Shown here piece by piece: positions 36,191 to 45,031 of a DNA stretch of 64,000 nucleotides. Positions within the stretch are counted from its first letter, which is position 1, and the number at the start of each line of letters is the position of its first letter. Made by a program: the position numbers and the translations under genes. This DNA is from Bacteroidota bacterium (GTDB lineage: Bacteria; Bacteroidota; Bacteroidia; Sphingobacteriales; Sphingobacteriaceae): the NCBI GenBank assembly GCA_013288485.1, contig JABDBW010000002.1, positions 1 to 64,000 of the forward strand. The letters run 5' to 3'. The notes below the pieces were generated by a model that was not told where the DNA came from, made no database searches, and worked only from the letters and a program-made list of their open reading frames with translations.

Positions 36191-37333
36191 ATGAAAAACA
36201 AGTTCAAAAAAGTTGCTTTTATAGCAACATTAGCCACGCTTTTGCCTTTGCTTTCCCATGCGCAGGACAGTACAGCCGGCTTGCAAAGCCTGGAGGGTGT
36301 ATTGAATACGCTCTATGATCAGATGATGCCTCTTTGCAGCCAGATGATAGGCATTGGGCAAGGGGTCGCGGGGTTTGCAGCTTTATGGTACATCGCTGTC
36401 AGGGTGTGGAAACATATAGCAGCCGCGGAGCCAATTGATTTTTATCCATTGCTAAGGCCCTTTGTGATCGGCTTCTGCATCCTGACATTTCCGGCGGTTA
36501 TTGCCATGATCAACGGCGTCCTGTCGCCAACTGTTACCGCTACTTCCGCAATGGTAAATAATAATAACCAGGCCATTCAAAACCTGCTTAATGCCGAACA
36601 GCGATCCAATATGCAGCCCCCGCCAAATACGAATACGAATGGCGACCCTGATAAGTATTACCAGTATTCACATCCTGATAATTCTTCGCCGTCTGGTGCA
36701 AATACGAATCCTATTGCAGACCAGTTCAGCGGCTTTGGTTTAAAAAATATGGTCAAGCGGTTGATCTTTGAGGTACTCAATGTGCTTTTTCAGGCGGCGG
36801 CGCTTTGCATTGATACCATACGGACGTTCAAGCTGATCGTGCTTGCCATATTGGGGCCTTTATGTTTCGGGCTAAGTGTCTTCGATGGTTTTCAGCACAC
36901 TTTAAAGCAATGGCTTGCGCGGTATGTCAATGTGTATATGTGGCTGCCGGTCGCGAATATCTTCGGTGCTATCATCGCAAAGATACAGGTGAATATGCTC
37001 CAGTATCAGCAAAGTGCTGTAGTATCCGGCAATGGGGTGAATGAAACGAATACCATTTACCTCATTTTCATGGTCATCGGTATCATCGGCTACCTTACTG
37101 TTCCCGGTATCGCCAATTATATCATTAATGTCGGGGGCCATGCTTTATTCAGCAAAACAGCCGCATTGGCTTCCATGGCTGTTACGTATGCAGGCAGCTC
37201 AGCTATGCAAGGCATGATGGCAGGTGGTAGTGGTTCGGGCAATACTGCCCAACCTTCAGCCGGTCCTTCTCCATCATCAGGCGGCGGAACTGCAAGCAGT
37301 TTCAACGAGGATAGACTTTCAGGGAAAACATAA
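36191..37333 (+). CDS. traJ: TraJ, VirB6-like polytopic membrane protein
   Basis: The 380-residue protein has a signal sequence, a first membrane segment region (about 55-115), a polar loop rich in Asn/Pro/Ser (about 125-170) and further segments (about 185-320). The C-terminal tail is Gly/Ser rich. Position after the VirB5-like genes and before TraK, plus the GPLCFGLSVFDGF and WLPVANIFGAI motifs of Bacteroides TraJ, supports the assignment. It forms part of the inner-membrane pore. Confidence 0.88.
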   Translation: MKNKFKKVAFIATLATLLPLLSHAQDSTAGLQSLEGVLNTLYDQMMPLCSQMIGIGQGVAGFAALWYIAVRVWKHIAAAEPIDFYPLLRPFVIGFCILTFPAVIAMINGVLSPTVTATSAMVNNNNQAIQNLLNAEQRSNMQPPPNTNTNGDPDKYYQYSHPDNSSPSGANTNPIADQFSGFGLKNMVKRLIFEVLNVLFQAAALCIDTIRTFKLIVLAILGPLCFGLSVFDGFQHTLKQWLARYVNVYMWLPVANIFGAIIAKIQVNMLQYQQSAVVSGNGVNETNTIYLIFMVIGIIGYLTVPGIANYIINVGGHALFSKTAALASMAVTYAGSSAMQGMMAGGSGSGNTAQPSAGPSPSSGGGTASSFNEDRLSGKT

Positions 37334-37386
37334 CAGATAAAGTAACTCATTGTAAATATTGATCCGAAAATTTTAATGATATAATC

Positions 37387-38004
37387 ATGTTTCAGCAACT
37401 CAAAAACATCGACACTGCTTTTAAGCATATCAAAACATTCAGCCTGGTACTTATTGTGGCCTGTATGCTCATTTGTGCCTTTACACTATACAAAAGTTAC
37501 CAGTTCGTCAGCAATACCCAACAGCATATTTACATCCTTGCCAATGGCAAAGCATTGGAAGCATTCAGTGCGGACAGGAAGGACAATATTCCGGTAGAGG
37601 CAAAAGACCACGTTCGGATGTTCCATGAATACTTCTTTAACCTTGACCCTGATGAAAAGGTGATACAGGCAAATATTATACGTGCCCTATACCTCGCTGA
37701 TAATTCAGCGGAAAAGATGTACAATGACTTAAAGGAACAGGGATATTATTCCGATCTGATAGCAGGCAATATCAGCCAGCAGCTCACGATAGACAGCATA
37801 CGGGTAGATGTCGATCAATACCCTTTTTATTTCCGCTGTTATGCCAAAGAAAGGATGATCCGTACCACGTCCATTGTAACACGCAGCTTAGTTACCGAGG
37901 GCTATCTGCGTAATGTCGCACGTTCCGACAATGACCCGCACGGCTTCCTGATCGAAAAATGGAATACGCTGGAGAACAAGGACCTAAAAACAGAAAACAG
38001 ATAA
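37387..38004 (+). CDS. traK: TraK, VirB8-like protein
   Basis: The 205-residue protein has a short cytoplasmic N-terminus, a single membrane segment (about 20-40, LVLIVACMLICAFTLYKSY) and a periplasmic domain with VRMFHEYFFNLDPDEK, VDQYPFYFRCYAKERMIR and GYLRNV. These are the features of Bacteroides TraK, the VirB8-type scaffold of the channel. Length and gene order are typical. Confidence 0.9.
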   Translation: MFQQLKNIDTAFKHIKTFSLVLIVACMLICAFTLYKSYQFVSNTQQHIYILANGKALEAFSADRKDNIPVEAKDHVRMFHEYFFNLDPDEKVIQANIIRALYLADNSAEKMYNDLKEQGYYSDLIAGNISQQLTIDSIRVDVDQYPFYFRCYAKERMIRTTSIVTRSLVTEGYLRNVARSDNDPHGFLIEKWNTLENKDLKTENR

Positions 38005-38008
38005 AACG

Positions 38009-38326
38009 ATGATAAACATGAAGAAAATAGTTGCCCGTATAATGGCGGGCGAAATAAGCGGCCTTCCCGCAAACAACAATGCGGCTGCGCCGGGTATCTA
38101 CACGAGAACTGTGGACTATCTGAACCAAAAAACAGTTGCATGGACCCCGCAGAGGCTTAAAGTTATGCTGATCGCGTTTTGCCTATTCATGGGGAGCGCC
38201 AGTTTATTCGTTGCAGGCAAAGCCATCCTCTCTGCGAATGGCCCGCCTGGAATATTAAAGGTAAAAAGGCTGCCAGTGCCGGTGCCATTGAGGTTGCCGC
38301 CGAAAGCCGATCCCGTGTTAAAATAA
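38009..38326 (+). CDS. Small membrane protein in the TraL position
   Basis: The 105-residue product has a polar N-terminus, one membrane segment (about 50-72, LKVMLIAFCLFMGSASLFVAGKA) and a Pro-rich tail (LPVPVPLRLPPKADP). TraL (DUF3989) of Bacteroides elements occupies this slot between TraK and TraM, with the same general layout, but I cannot confirm the family from motifs. ATG 38018 is an alternative start. Confidence 0.6.
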   Translation: MINMKKIVARIMAGEISGLPANNNAAAPGIYTRTVDYLNQKTVAWTPQRLKVMLIAFCLFMGSASLFVAGKAILSANGPPGILKVKRLPVPVPLRLPPKADPVLK

Positions 38327-38347
38327 ATTATTCATCATTAACGATCA

Positions 38348-39643
38348 ATGAAAATGAACAATACAAATAATGAAAAGCAGAAAAAACTGCTCTTAGTACT
38401 GCCATTACTTGCTATTCCTTTCGCTACGATGTTCTTCTGGGCATTAGGCGGCGGTAAAGCGACCCAGGCACAAGCCAACACGTCACAATTGAAGGGGCTT
38501 AATATGCAACTCCCCGGTGCCCATCTAAAAAATGACAGCGCAGAAAATAAACTGTCATTTTACGAGCAGGCAGAAAAGGATTCCGCAAAATATATAGAAG
38601 CGCGAAAAGATGACCCTTATTACAAGGCCGATACAACGATAGGCTCAAAAAGGGATACTGTACACCTGCATGATACCGGCATTATCCCTAAAGGATATAC
38701 TAATATCGGTGCTAACGGTTTTTCTGGTCATTCCATAACCAATTCACGCTTAATGCTTGCTGCGGATGAACAGCAGATCAATGAGAAACTGGCTACTTTG
38801 AACAAACAGGTCAACCAGCCTGCCCTTACACAGCCGTCACAAAATAGTACGGGCAATAGCTTGTCCGATACGGAGATCGATCAATTACAGGCAAGACTGC
38901 AAAAAATGAGCAGTTCTAATGCCCCTGACCCACAGATGCAGCAATTATCCAGTATGTTGGATAAGATACAAGAAATACAAAATCCTGGCTTGGTACAGCA
39001 AAAACTAAAGGAGCAATCTTTAAAGAACCGGGGGCAGGTATTTGCTGTATCGTCTGAAAAGAAAGAGAATACATTATCTACTTTGGAGAATGGTTCGCTG
39101 GGCGGTTTAGGCGTGGACAGCCAGCAAAACGGTTTCTATTCGTATAATGATAATGTGCCTGTTGCGGATCAGCAGAATGCTATCGAAGCGGTCATACATG
39201 AAACCCAAACGCTTGTTGCAGGTTCTACCGTGAAATTGCGTCTGGTCAATGATGTGTATATCAATGGGGCATTGATCCCCAAAGATGTTTTTGTCTTCGG
39301 TATAGCGTCCCTGAATGGAGAAAGATTGAGCATTAAGATCAGTACGATCCGTTACCGCAATTCCATATTCCCCGTTGACCTTGCCGTCTTTGACATGGAT
39401 GGCGCAGATGGCATTTATATTCCCGGCGCGATCACCCGCGATGTAGCCAAAGAATCCGCCGACCAGGGGGTTCAGAATTTAGACTTTACAACATACGACC
39501 CTTCAGTGGGCGCACAGGCGGCCAGTGCAGGGATAAGCGCCGCAAAGAGCCTGTTCAGTCGTAAAGTAAAGCTGGTTAAGGTAACGGTAAAGGCGGGCTA
39601 TCAGGTGTTGCTCCGCGATGAAAAACAGAAACAAAACAATTAA
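38348..39643 (+). CDS. traM: TraM, VirB10-like protein
   Basis: The 431-residue protein has an N-terminal membrane anchor (about 11-30), a long polar, Gln/Ser-rich linker with coiled coil, and a C-terminal beta-barrel-like domain (about 260-425): VIHETQTLVAGSTVKLRLV, INGALIPKDVFVFGIASLNGERL and GYQVLLRDE. This is the standard TraM of Bacteroides elements, VirB10-like, linking inner and outer membranes. Confidence 0.92.
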   Translation: MKMNNTNNEKQKKLLLVLPLLAIPFATMFFWALGGGKATQAQANTSQLKGLNMQLPGAHLKNDSAENKLSFYEQAEKDSAKYIEARKDDPYYKADTTIGSKRDTVHLHDTGIIPKGYTNIGANGFSGHSITNSRLMLAADEQQINEKLATLNKQVNQPALTQPSQNSTGNSLSDTEIDQLQARLQKMSSSNAPDPQMQQLSSMLDKIQEIQNPGLVQQKLKEQSLKNRGQVFAVSSEKKENTLSTLENGSLGGLGVDSQQNGFYSYNDNVPVADQQNAIEAVIHETQTLVAGSTVKLRLVNDVYINGALIPKDVFVFGIASLNGERLSIKISTIRYRNSIFPVDLAVFDMDGADGIYIPGAITRDVAKESADQGVQNLDFTTYDPSVGAQAASAGISAAKSLFSRKVKLVKVTVKAGYQVLLRDEKQKQNN

Positions 39644-39683
39644 TCAATTCAAAACAGATTTATCAATTTTTAAAATTCCAAAG

Positions 39684-40526
39684 ATGAAAAAGATCAGTGC
39701 AATTATGGTGGGAATTTTTATAACACTTACCATTGTTAAAGCATTCGCGCAGAATGTTATGGAAGCAAAGGCTTCCTTTATCAGCCCTTACAATTTGGCT
39801 GTTACCTATAATAAAACGACCAACCTCGTATTTCCTTACGCTATTAAAAGCGTGGACAGAGGCAGCAAGGATATTTTGGTCCAAAAAGCTATTGGGGTTG
39901 AAAATATATTGCAGGTAAAAGCGGCAAAACAAGGTGTTTTTGAGACTAACCTGACCGTAGTGAATGCCGATGGCAGTTTATATGCGTACATCGTGAGTTA
40001 TACGGATTCGCCTGCAAATTTGAGTTTGGTATTTACCAACCCGCAGATCCATCCGAAGCCGATCGCTGTATTTGATAAAGAGGCTACAACAAATATCATC
40101 GCTTTAAAGGCACAGGAGGTTGTTGCGAAAGAAAGAAGTATTACCAATATTAAGGATAAGGATTTTGAGATCATTTTAGATGTGAAAGGCATCTACCTCC
40201 ACAACGATGTGATCTATTTCCAGCTTGGATTGGTTAATAATTCTGCGATCAACTATGACATTCAATCTCTCCGCTTATTTATCCAGGACAAGAAAAGGAT
40301 CAAACGTACTGCTTCACAGGAGATCGAGATGCAGCCGGTATATGTATTAGGCAATACAGAACTGATCCGTCATGGTTCTGAGCAAACAGTGTGCATCGCG
40401 CTACCGAAATTTACGATACCTGACAAAAAGTATCTAACTGTCCAGTTAATGGAAAAGAACGGGGGCAGGCATTTGTCGGTCAAAATAAATAACAAAACGC
40501 TGGTGCGTTCAGGCGCATTGCTATAA
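39684..40526 (+). CDS. traN: TraN, VirB9-like protein (DUF4138)
   Basis: From ATG 39684 the product has 281 residues and a signal peptide (to AFAQN). Motifs: a conserved LVFPYAIKSVDRGSKDILVQK segment split over residues 45-65, and YFQLGLVNNSAINYDIQSLRLF. This is the TraN/DUF4138 pattern, the VirB9-type outer-membrane-complex protein. An upstream ATG at 39618 overlaps traM and would add 22 residues before the signal peptide. TraO, TraP and TraQ genes do not follow. Confidence 0.88.
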   Translation: MKKISAIMVGIFITLTIVKAFAQNVMEAKASFISPYNLAVTYNKTTNLVFPYAIKSVDRGSKDILVQKAIGVENILQVKAAKQGVFETNLTVVNADGSLYAYIVSYTDSPANLSLVFTNPQIHPKPIAVFDKEATTNIIALKAQEVVAKERSITNIKDKDFEIILDVKGIYLHNDVIYFQLGLVNNSAINYDIQSLRLFIQDKKRIKRTASQEIEMQPVYVLGNTELIRHGSEQTVCIALPKFTIPDKKYLTVQLMEKNGGRHLSVKINNKTLVRSGALL

Positions 40527-40539
40527 GATCGAACGCATC

Positions 40540-41622
40540 ATGGAGTTCTATGAAGAGGAGGTCGGTCAGATAAGGACCCTGGTCGGCGACCATAGGGCAA
40601 ATGGGAATGTATATATCGCTTTCTGCGACAATGGCGAAAAAATATCCATCGATGACCTTGCTTTTTTCCAAGATAGCTTTGGCGCTAATGAGTATTGTTA
40701 TGAGAATACTACTGATGTGGATCGTTATGCCATCACGACCGCAAGCAAAGTAATAGAACAACTTGACCATCAAATATCACAAAGGGATCAAATTGACAAT
40801 TTAAAAAATGAAGACATGAAACAAGAGAATTTTGATTATCTGAAAGATCAGATAAAGAAGGCCGGTTTTGGAGAAGGACTCGAAAACGAGCTAAAGGAAA
40901 AGATGGAAGGCAATGAGCCGGAATTTCAGTTAAAAACACAAAAAGAGTTCGGAGTGGACAAAATAGACGCCACTTTGAATTTCCGCAGGTCAACTACAGA
41001 TGATAATTGTTACTTCAATACGTATGAGGCGCAATTGAAACAAGGTGGATCAGAAAAGCTGGGGCCTAAACAAACCTTTTATGTACGCAGAGATAATAAT
41101 TTTTCAGTGGATGAGGCTTATAACCTGCTTAATAACCGCTTTGTCAACAAAGACCTGGTTAATTCAGTAGGCGAACCGAATAATAATTCATGGGTAAAAC
41201 TGAATTTTAAAGAAACCGATGCCAATGGTAATTACAAAATGCATCATTTTACCGAGAAGTGGAAGTTTGACTTGGGCAAGGCATTAGAAAGTAATACTTT
41301 CCTCAAAGAATTAGCAAACAGCTCGGAAAAAGATGCGATCATGGCATCATTGAAAAAAGGTAATCGTCAGGAAGTAAAGATCATCGTGGATGGAAAAGAA
41401 AAAACTGCTTATCTCGAAGCAAACCCATATCGCAGGGTTATATCGGTTACCGACGAGAACCGCAAAACGATCAGCCAGGCAAAAAAGGCCGAAAACAAGC
41501 AATCGCAAGGCCAGGAGGAGAGCGAGAACAAAAAGCAAGGCCAAAAGCAAGGAAATGAAGATGACAACGCTCAGAAGAACGGGCAGAAACAGAGCAAGAG
41601 GCACAAACAGGGTATTTCCTAA
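40540..41622 (+). CDS. DUF3945 protein 1
   Basis: The 360-residue protein contains a DUF3945-like region (about 95-305) with YNLLNNRFV, ANPYRRVI and FTEKWKFDL motifs, preceded by a small N-terminal domain. Residues 310-360 are low complexity and rich in Lys, Gln, Asn and Glu. It is a paralogue of the next gene. DUF3945 proteins are common on Bacteroidota conjugative elements; their biochemical role is not known to me. It lies 13 bp after traN. Confidence 0.75.
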   Translation: MEFYEEEVGQIRTLVGDHRANGNVYIAFCDNGEKISIDDLAFFQDSFGANEYCYENTTDVDRYAITTASKVIEQLDHQISQRDQIDNLKNEDMKQENFDYLKDQIKKAGFGEGLENELKEKMEGNEPEFQLKTQKEFGVDKIDATLNFRRSTTDDNCYFNTYEAQLKQGGSEKLGPKQTFYVRRDNNFSVDEAYNLLNNRFVNKDLVNSVGEPNNNSWVKLNFKETDANGNYKMHHFTEKWKFDLGKALESNTFLKELANSSEKDAIMASLKKGNRQEVKIIVDGKEKTAYLEANPYRRVISVTDENRKTISQAKKAENKQSQGQEESENKKQGQKQGNEDDNAQKNGQKQSKRHKQGIS

Positions 41623-41640
41623 TTGGTAAGCGGTAAGGGT

Positions 41641-42705
41641 ATGAAAGAAGTAGAAATGAACCGTGTTGCCGCAGAATTGAATGCGTGGCGTGACCGGGAA
41701 GAGCGTTTTGAAAAGCTCTTTCCCGGAACACTGCGTAATAATCGTCCGTTTTTAAAAGAAAAGCTGAACACCCTCGACACATTAAATGCAAAATATAGGG
41801 GCACTCAAGATCGTGATGAACAATTAACGTTGCGGATATTAAAAAATGAAAGAGAGCAGCTTGCCCAAACCCTTTATCCCGGATTGATCGCAAGATTGAT
41901 CTACTATATCATATCCTCTTTTCAGCAAAGGCAAATTCAAAAAGAAGTTGTCAAGGTATCTACAGATGGGATTCAAAGCCTAAAAGAGAGGCTTGCAAAA
42001 ACAGGTTTCACCAATATTGAACATCAATTAGAATACCATATTAAACAAGGCCAAAATTCCTTTTCAATTCCTCTTTCTTATTATGTGAATGAAAAAGACA
42101 GGATGGACCATAGTTTATCCTTTATTAAAGATGAAAGAGGTTTGTATCAATTGGAAGGTTACCAAGCTGCATTGAATCGTGAGCAGGCACCGGATGGGAA
42201 CCGGAAACAGAACTTTTATCTCAGCAAGGGCGAGATGCCTACCGCAGAGCAGGCGTACAATCTTCTTAATGGCAGGGCGGTTTATTTTGGATCTCCCGGC
42301 AAAGAAGGGCGTTGGACCCAATTGGATCTTAATGACAAAGACGCTTCGGGAGATCATCGTTGGAAGGAATTTCCGGCTAACTATGGATTTGACGTGGAGA
42401 AGGTTATCAGAGATATGTCCCTGGATGGATCCTTATACCCCGTTACACCAGAACAATTGGTCCAAGCCCTGAAAAACGGGAACAGGCCGGAACTAACAGT
42501 CGATAAGGAAGGATCGCAGCAAAAGATATTTATCGAAGCGAATCCGCAGTTTAAGTCATTGAATATTTACAACGAACAGGGAAAGAAGATCAGTCTCAGT
42601 TCCCTGAAGGGCAAACAAATAAAAGAAAATAACCAGCAGGCACCCAAAATAATAGAATTAAGGCATGTGCATCGAAAAGCAAAAAAGAAAGGTTTATCGG
42701 CATAA
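41641..42705 (+). CDS. DUF3945 protein 2
   Basis: From ATG 41641 the product is 354 residues. N-terminal helical region, then a DUF3945-like domain matching its upstream paralogue (LKERLAKTGFTNIE, AYNLLNGRAVYFG, LKNGNRPELTV and EANPQFKSL). The N-terminal 100 residues differ from protein 1 and the Lys-rich tail is shorter. TTG 41623 is possible but would leave no ribosome site. Tandem paralogues in this position suggest they act together. Confidence 0.75.
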   Translation: MKEVEMNRVAAELNAWRDREERFEKLFPGTLRNNRPFLKEKLNTLDTLNAKYRGTQDRDEQLTLRILKNEREQLAQTLYPGLIARLIYYIISSFQQRQIQKEVVKVSTDGIQSLKERLAKTGFTNIEHQLEYHIKQGQNSFSIPLSYYVNEKDRMDHSLSFIKDERGLYQLEGYQAALNREQAPDGNRKQNFYLSKGEMPTAEQAYNLLNGRAVYFGSPGKEGRWTQLDLNDKDASGDHRWKEFPANYGFDVEKVIRDMSLDGSLYPVTPEQLVQALKNGNRPELTVDKEGSQQKIFIEANPQFKSLNIYNEQGKKISLSSLKGKQIKENNQQAPKIIELRHVHRKAKKKGLSA

Positions 42706-42730
42706 AGCCGCTTGGTGCAAAAGATACGTG

Positions 42731-43024
42731 ATGGAGCAATTAAAGCCTTTATCGGACTTTTTTTCAGCGATAGCTAACGACCCAAGAATCGGAGTTAGCC
42801 ATATCAGTCTGTATTGTGCGTTGTTGCAATCCTGTAGTGAGCCAGGTCATAGTTTAGTTATATCAATAACTAAAAATGAATTGATGAAAGTTGCCAAAAT
42901 ATCAGGCTTGGCAACTTATCATAAATGCATCCGGGACTTACATTCTTATGGGTATATTAGGTATCAGCCTTGTTATAACCACAGAAAAAAAAGCAGAGTT
43001 GAGTTTATCTTTTCTGCTATTTAG
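42731..43024 (+). CDS. Small winged-helix-like protein of the element
   Basis: The start ATG 42731 gives 97 residues beginning MEQLKPLSDFFSAIANDPRI. The sequence ISLYCALLQS, ITKNELMKVAKISGLATYHKCIRDLHSYGYIRY has the spacing of a winged helix. Proteins of this type are frequent small accessory genes of Bacteroidota conjugative elements; a role in copy control or replication is possible but unproven. A longer frame from 42665 overlaps the DUF3945 gene. Confidence 0.65.
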   Translation: MEQLKPLSDFFSAIANDPRIGVSHISLYCALLQSCSEPGHSLVISITKNELMKVAKISGLATYHKCIRDLHSYGYIRYQPCYNHRKKSRVEFIFSAI

Positions 43025-43080
43025 GTTGCCCAATAATGGGATGACAAACCATAATTTTCATAATAAAACTACATAGCGTC

Positions 43081-43245
43081 ATGGAAAATAGTGTTGAGGA
43101 AAAAGTAGTTCCAAATGAAAAAAACTGCCCAAATAATGATGAAACCATTTCGGAAAGCGGTAAAAAATTAGTATCTTTAATAGTGAAGATTATTGTCAAC
43201 GCGACATTGAGAGAGTGCTATGAAAAAGGCGATAAGGTATCTTAG
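43081..43245 (+). CDS. Small ORF (54 aa) overlapping the recombinase start
   Basis: ATG 43081 opens 54 codons ending TAG 43243-43245, overlapping the recombinase start (43220) by 26 bp in another frame. The peptide has a polar acidic N-terminus and a hydrophobic helix VSLIVKIIVNATLRE before a short charged end. Overlap of this sort usually means translational coupling, so it may regulate or assist the recombinase. No family is recognised. Confidence 0.5.
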   Translation: MENSVEEKVVPNEKNCPNNDETISESGKKLVSLIVKIIVNATLRECYEKGDKVS

Positions 43246-44788
43246 ATTTAGTGATAAACATCAAAGTAATGGTTCAATAGAGCGGCAAGAACTCTATACC
43301 GACCAATGGGTCAGGAACAACAACATCCAATTAGTGGATACCTTTATTGATAGAGGCAAAAGTGCCCGCACTTTTGATCGTCCAGATTTTAAAAAACTTG
43401 AAGAATTTATTCGTAAGCACTATAGATCAGTTGATTTTCTTTTAGTCGATCAAATGGATCGTTTTAGCCGTGATGCTGGCGAAGCGATAAAAATGGTAAA
43501 AAAACTTCAGGTCGATTTTAATATTCAAATTGTTAGTGTAACTGAAGGTATAACCTATGATTATACAACACCTGGTAGTTTTTTCCGTACCGGCTTACAG
43601 TTACTTCTTGCTGAAGAAGATAATATAAATCGCAGTGTAAAAGTAAGAGGCGGCATTTATACTGCAAAAGCCAAAGAGGGCAGGTATGTTTATAAAAATC
43701 CTCCATTCGGGTATTTTAAAGTAGGAGAACGAAAAGAGCGCCATTTGGAGATCAATCAAAGTGAGGGGGATATTGTAAGGTATATTTATGATTCTTTTTT
43801 AAATGGTGTACCTATTTATAAAATAGTTGAGAAAGCTCGTGAGTTAGGATTTAAGCGATTTGGAAATGTCGCAATTCAACGCGTTTTAACGTCTCCTGTT
43901 TACGCTGGACTGCAATATGTCGAACCATATAAAGATTACCCTGGAGGGCTTTTTAAGGCCCTCCACGCCCCAATTATAGACTATGTTACTTGGCAGAACG
44001 TACAGCAAAAATTTAAAAAGCCAGAAAAAGCCAAAGTGGTGGTTGAAGATGAACTGCCATTACGAGGGGTGTTAAAATGCCATTGCGGAAAACCAGTAAC
44101 CGGCGCACCATCAAGAGGTAGGCATGGCGGCTACTATTATTATTATAAATGCAATAAAACCACACACCTGAATTTAAGTGCAAAAAAAGCACACGAGCAA
44201 TTGTTAGAAGTGTTTAATTTGATGAGCCTCCCTTCTAAAGCTATAAAATCTATTAAAGAGGAAAGCGAGGCTTCTTTAAACTTACGGCTCAAAAATGATA
44301 AGACTTTGATAGCTGAAAAACAAAGGGAACTTGCGCAGGAAGACAAAAAAATGCTATCAATTGAAGAGAAATGGATAACTAACCAAATTAATCACGACAC
44401 TTACCAAAGATGGTATGACACTATTAGTAATAATCGAATGCTTTTGATGGCATCCATTAGTAGGCTTAGCCAAGATCAAGATAAGGTGTATAACGTGCTT
44501 TACAGGAATCTGGATTATCTGACTGATCTCAAATATGTATATACTTCCGCTGATACAACTGAGAAACAAGAGATAGTAAGGTTGGGGTTCGATAACAATC
44601 TTTACTATGAAAACGGGGTGTATCGAACCCCTACAATGATAGATGAATTAGCCCATAATCACTTGATAATGAGGGATAGGAACCTCCTTATATACGAAAA
44701 AAAGCGGGAGAATCTTACAATTCCCCCGCTCAGCGGAATGGACGGGACTCGAACCCGCGACCCCATGCGTGACAGGCATGTATTCTAA
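43220..44788 (+). CDS. Large serine recombinase (integrase of the element)
   Basis: The 522-residue reading frame has a resolvase catalytic domain (about 3-150, nucleophile Ser11 in YLRFSDKHQ; the arginines include DQMDRFSR), a recombinase domain (about 170-275), a Zn-ribbon-like CHC...CN segment (about 285-315) and a coiled coil (about 330-440). It should integrate and excise the element. The last 18 codons are antisense to the tRNA-Asp gene and the preceding codons cover its terminator, so the C-terminus probably changes when the element is circular. Confidence 0.9.
   Translation: MKKAIRYLRFSDKHQSNGSIERQELYTDQWVRNNNIQLVDTFIDRGKSARTFDRPDFKKLEEFIRKHYRSVDFLLVDQMDRFSRDAGEAIKMVKKLQVDFNIQIVSVTEGITYDYTTPGSFFRTGLQLLLAEEDNINRSVKVRGGIYTAKAKEGRYVYKNPPFGYFKVGERKERHLEINQSEGDIVRYIYDSFLNGVPIYKIVEKARELGFKRFGNVAIQRVLTSPVYAGLQYVEPYKDYPGGLFKALHAPIIDYVTWQNVQQKFKKPEKAKVVVEDELPLRGVLKCHCGKPVTGAPSRGRHGGYYYYYKCNKTTHLNLSAKKAHEQLLEVFNLMSLPSKAIKSIKEESEASLNLRLKNDKTLIAEKQRELAQEDKKMLSIEEKWITNQINHDTYQRWYDTISNNRMLLMASISRLSQDQDKVYNVLYRNLDYLTDLKYVYTSADTTEKQEIVRLGFDNNLYYENGVYRTPTMIDELAHNHLIMRDRNLLIYEKKRENLTIPPLSGMDGTRTRDPMRDRHVF
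44697..44733 (-). terminator. Rho-independent terminator of tRNA-Asp
   Basis: Stem AGCGGGAGAAT (44703-44713) with ATTCCCCCGCT (44720-44730), one mismatch, and a seven-A run at 44697-44703, which is a T-run on the minus strand. It lies immediately 3' of the tRNA and inside the recombinase frame. Confidence 0.75.
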
Positions 44789-44807
44789 CCAGCTGAACTA
44801 CCACTCC
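44734..44807 (-). tRNA. tRNA-Asp (GTC)
   Basis: The minus strand reads GGAGTGGTAGTTCAGCTGG and so on, 74 nt without encoded CCA, the same length and layout as E. coli tRNA-Asp. Anticodon GTC sits in CCTGTCACG, acceptor GGAGTGG pairs with CCATTCC, and GGTTCGAGTCC forms the T loop. Its 3' end faces the conjugative element and serves as attachment region. Confidence 0.95.
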
Positions 44808-45031
44808 GTTTGGGATGGCAAATATACCTTACATTTTTTATTACACAAGCTATTTTTTTAAAAAACTGCTAAAAGCTCTTTATGCCCTGTTAAGGGCTCG
44901 TCTGCTGTTGGCTATGCCATTGTAGGGTGCCTTGCCTGCCAATACTAACCGTATTGTATATAAAAAAATGCAGTATTTTGTATACTATAACAGAATACTG
45001 TACAGTTTTATAGGCTTTAATTGAAAGACGA

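Larger units (their letters stand above)
21730..44788 (+). mobile_element. Integrative conjugative element (right part), integrated at tRNA-Asp
   Basis: RteC, a full set of Bacteroides-type mating-pore genes and a large serine recombinase whose reading frame enters the tRNA-Asp gene define this element. The right end is at about 44690-44788. The left end is not found: I see no second copy of the tRNA 3' sequence elsewhere in the window, and relaxase and VirD4-type genes are missing, so the element probably continues to the left and may include the 1-21 kb accessory genes. The left coordinate given is only that of the first clear element gene. Confidence 0.8.

Noticed and set aside
44734-44788. 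C-terminal residues MDGTRTRDP and following as a real recombinase domain
   Set aside because: They are the antisense reading of tRNA-Asp and arise from integration, not from a conserved protein domain.
21730-44788. Insertion sequence or transposase inside the element
   Set aside because: No transposase-like frame or terminal inverted repeats were seen; the only recombinase is the serine integrase.
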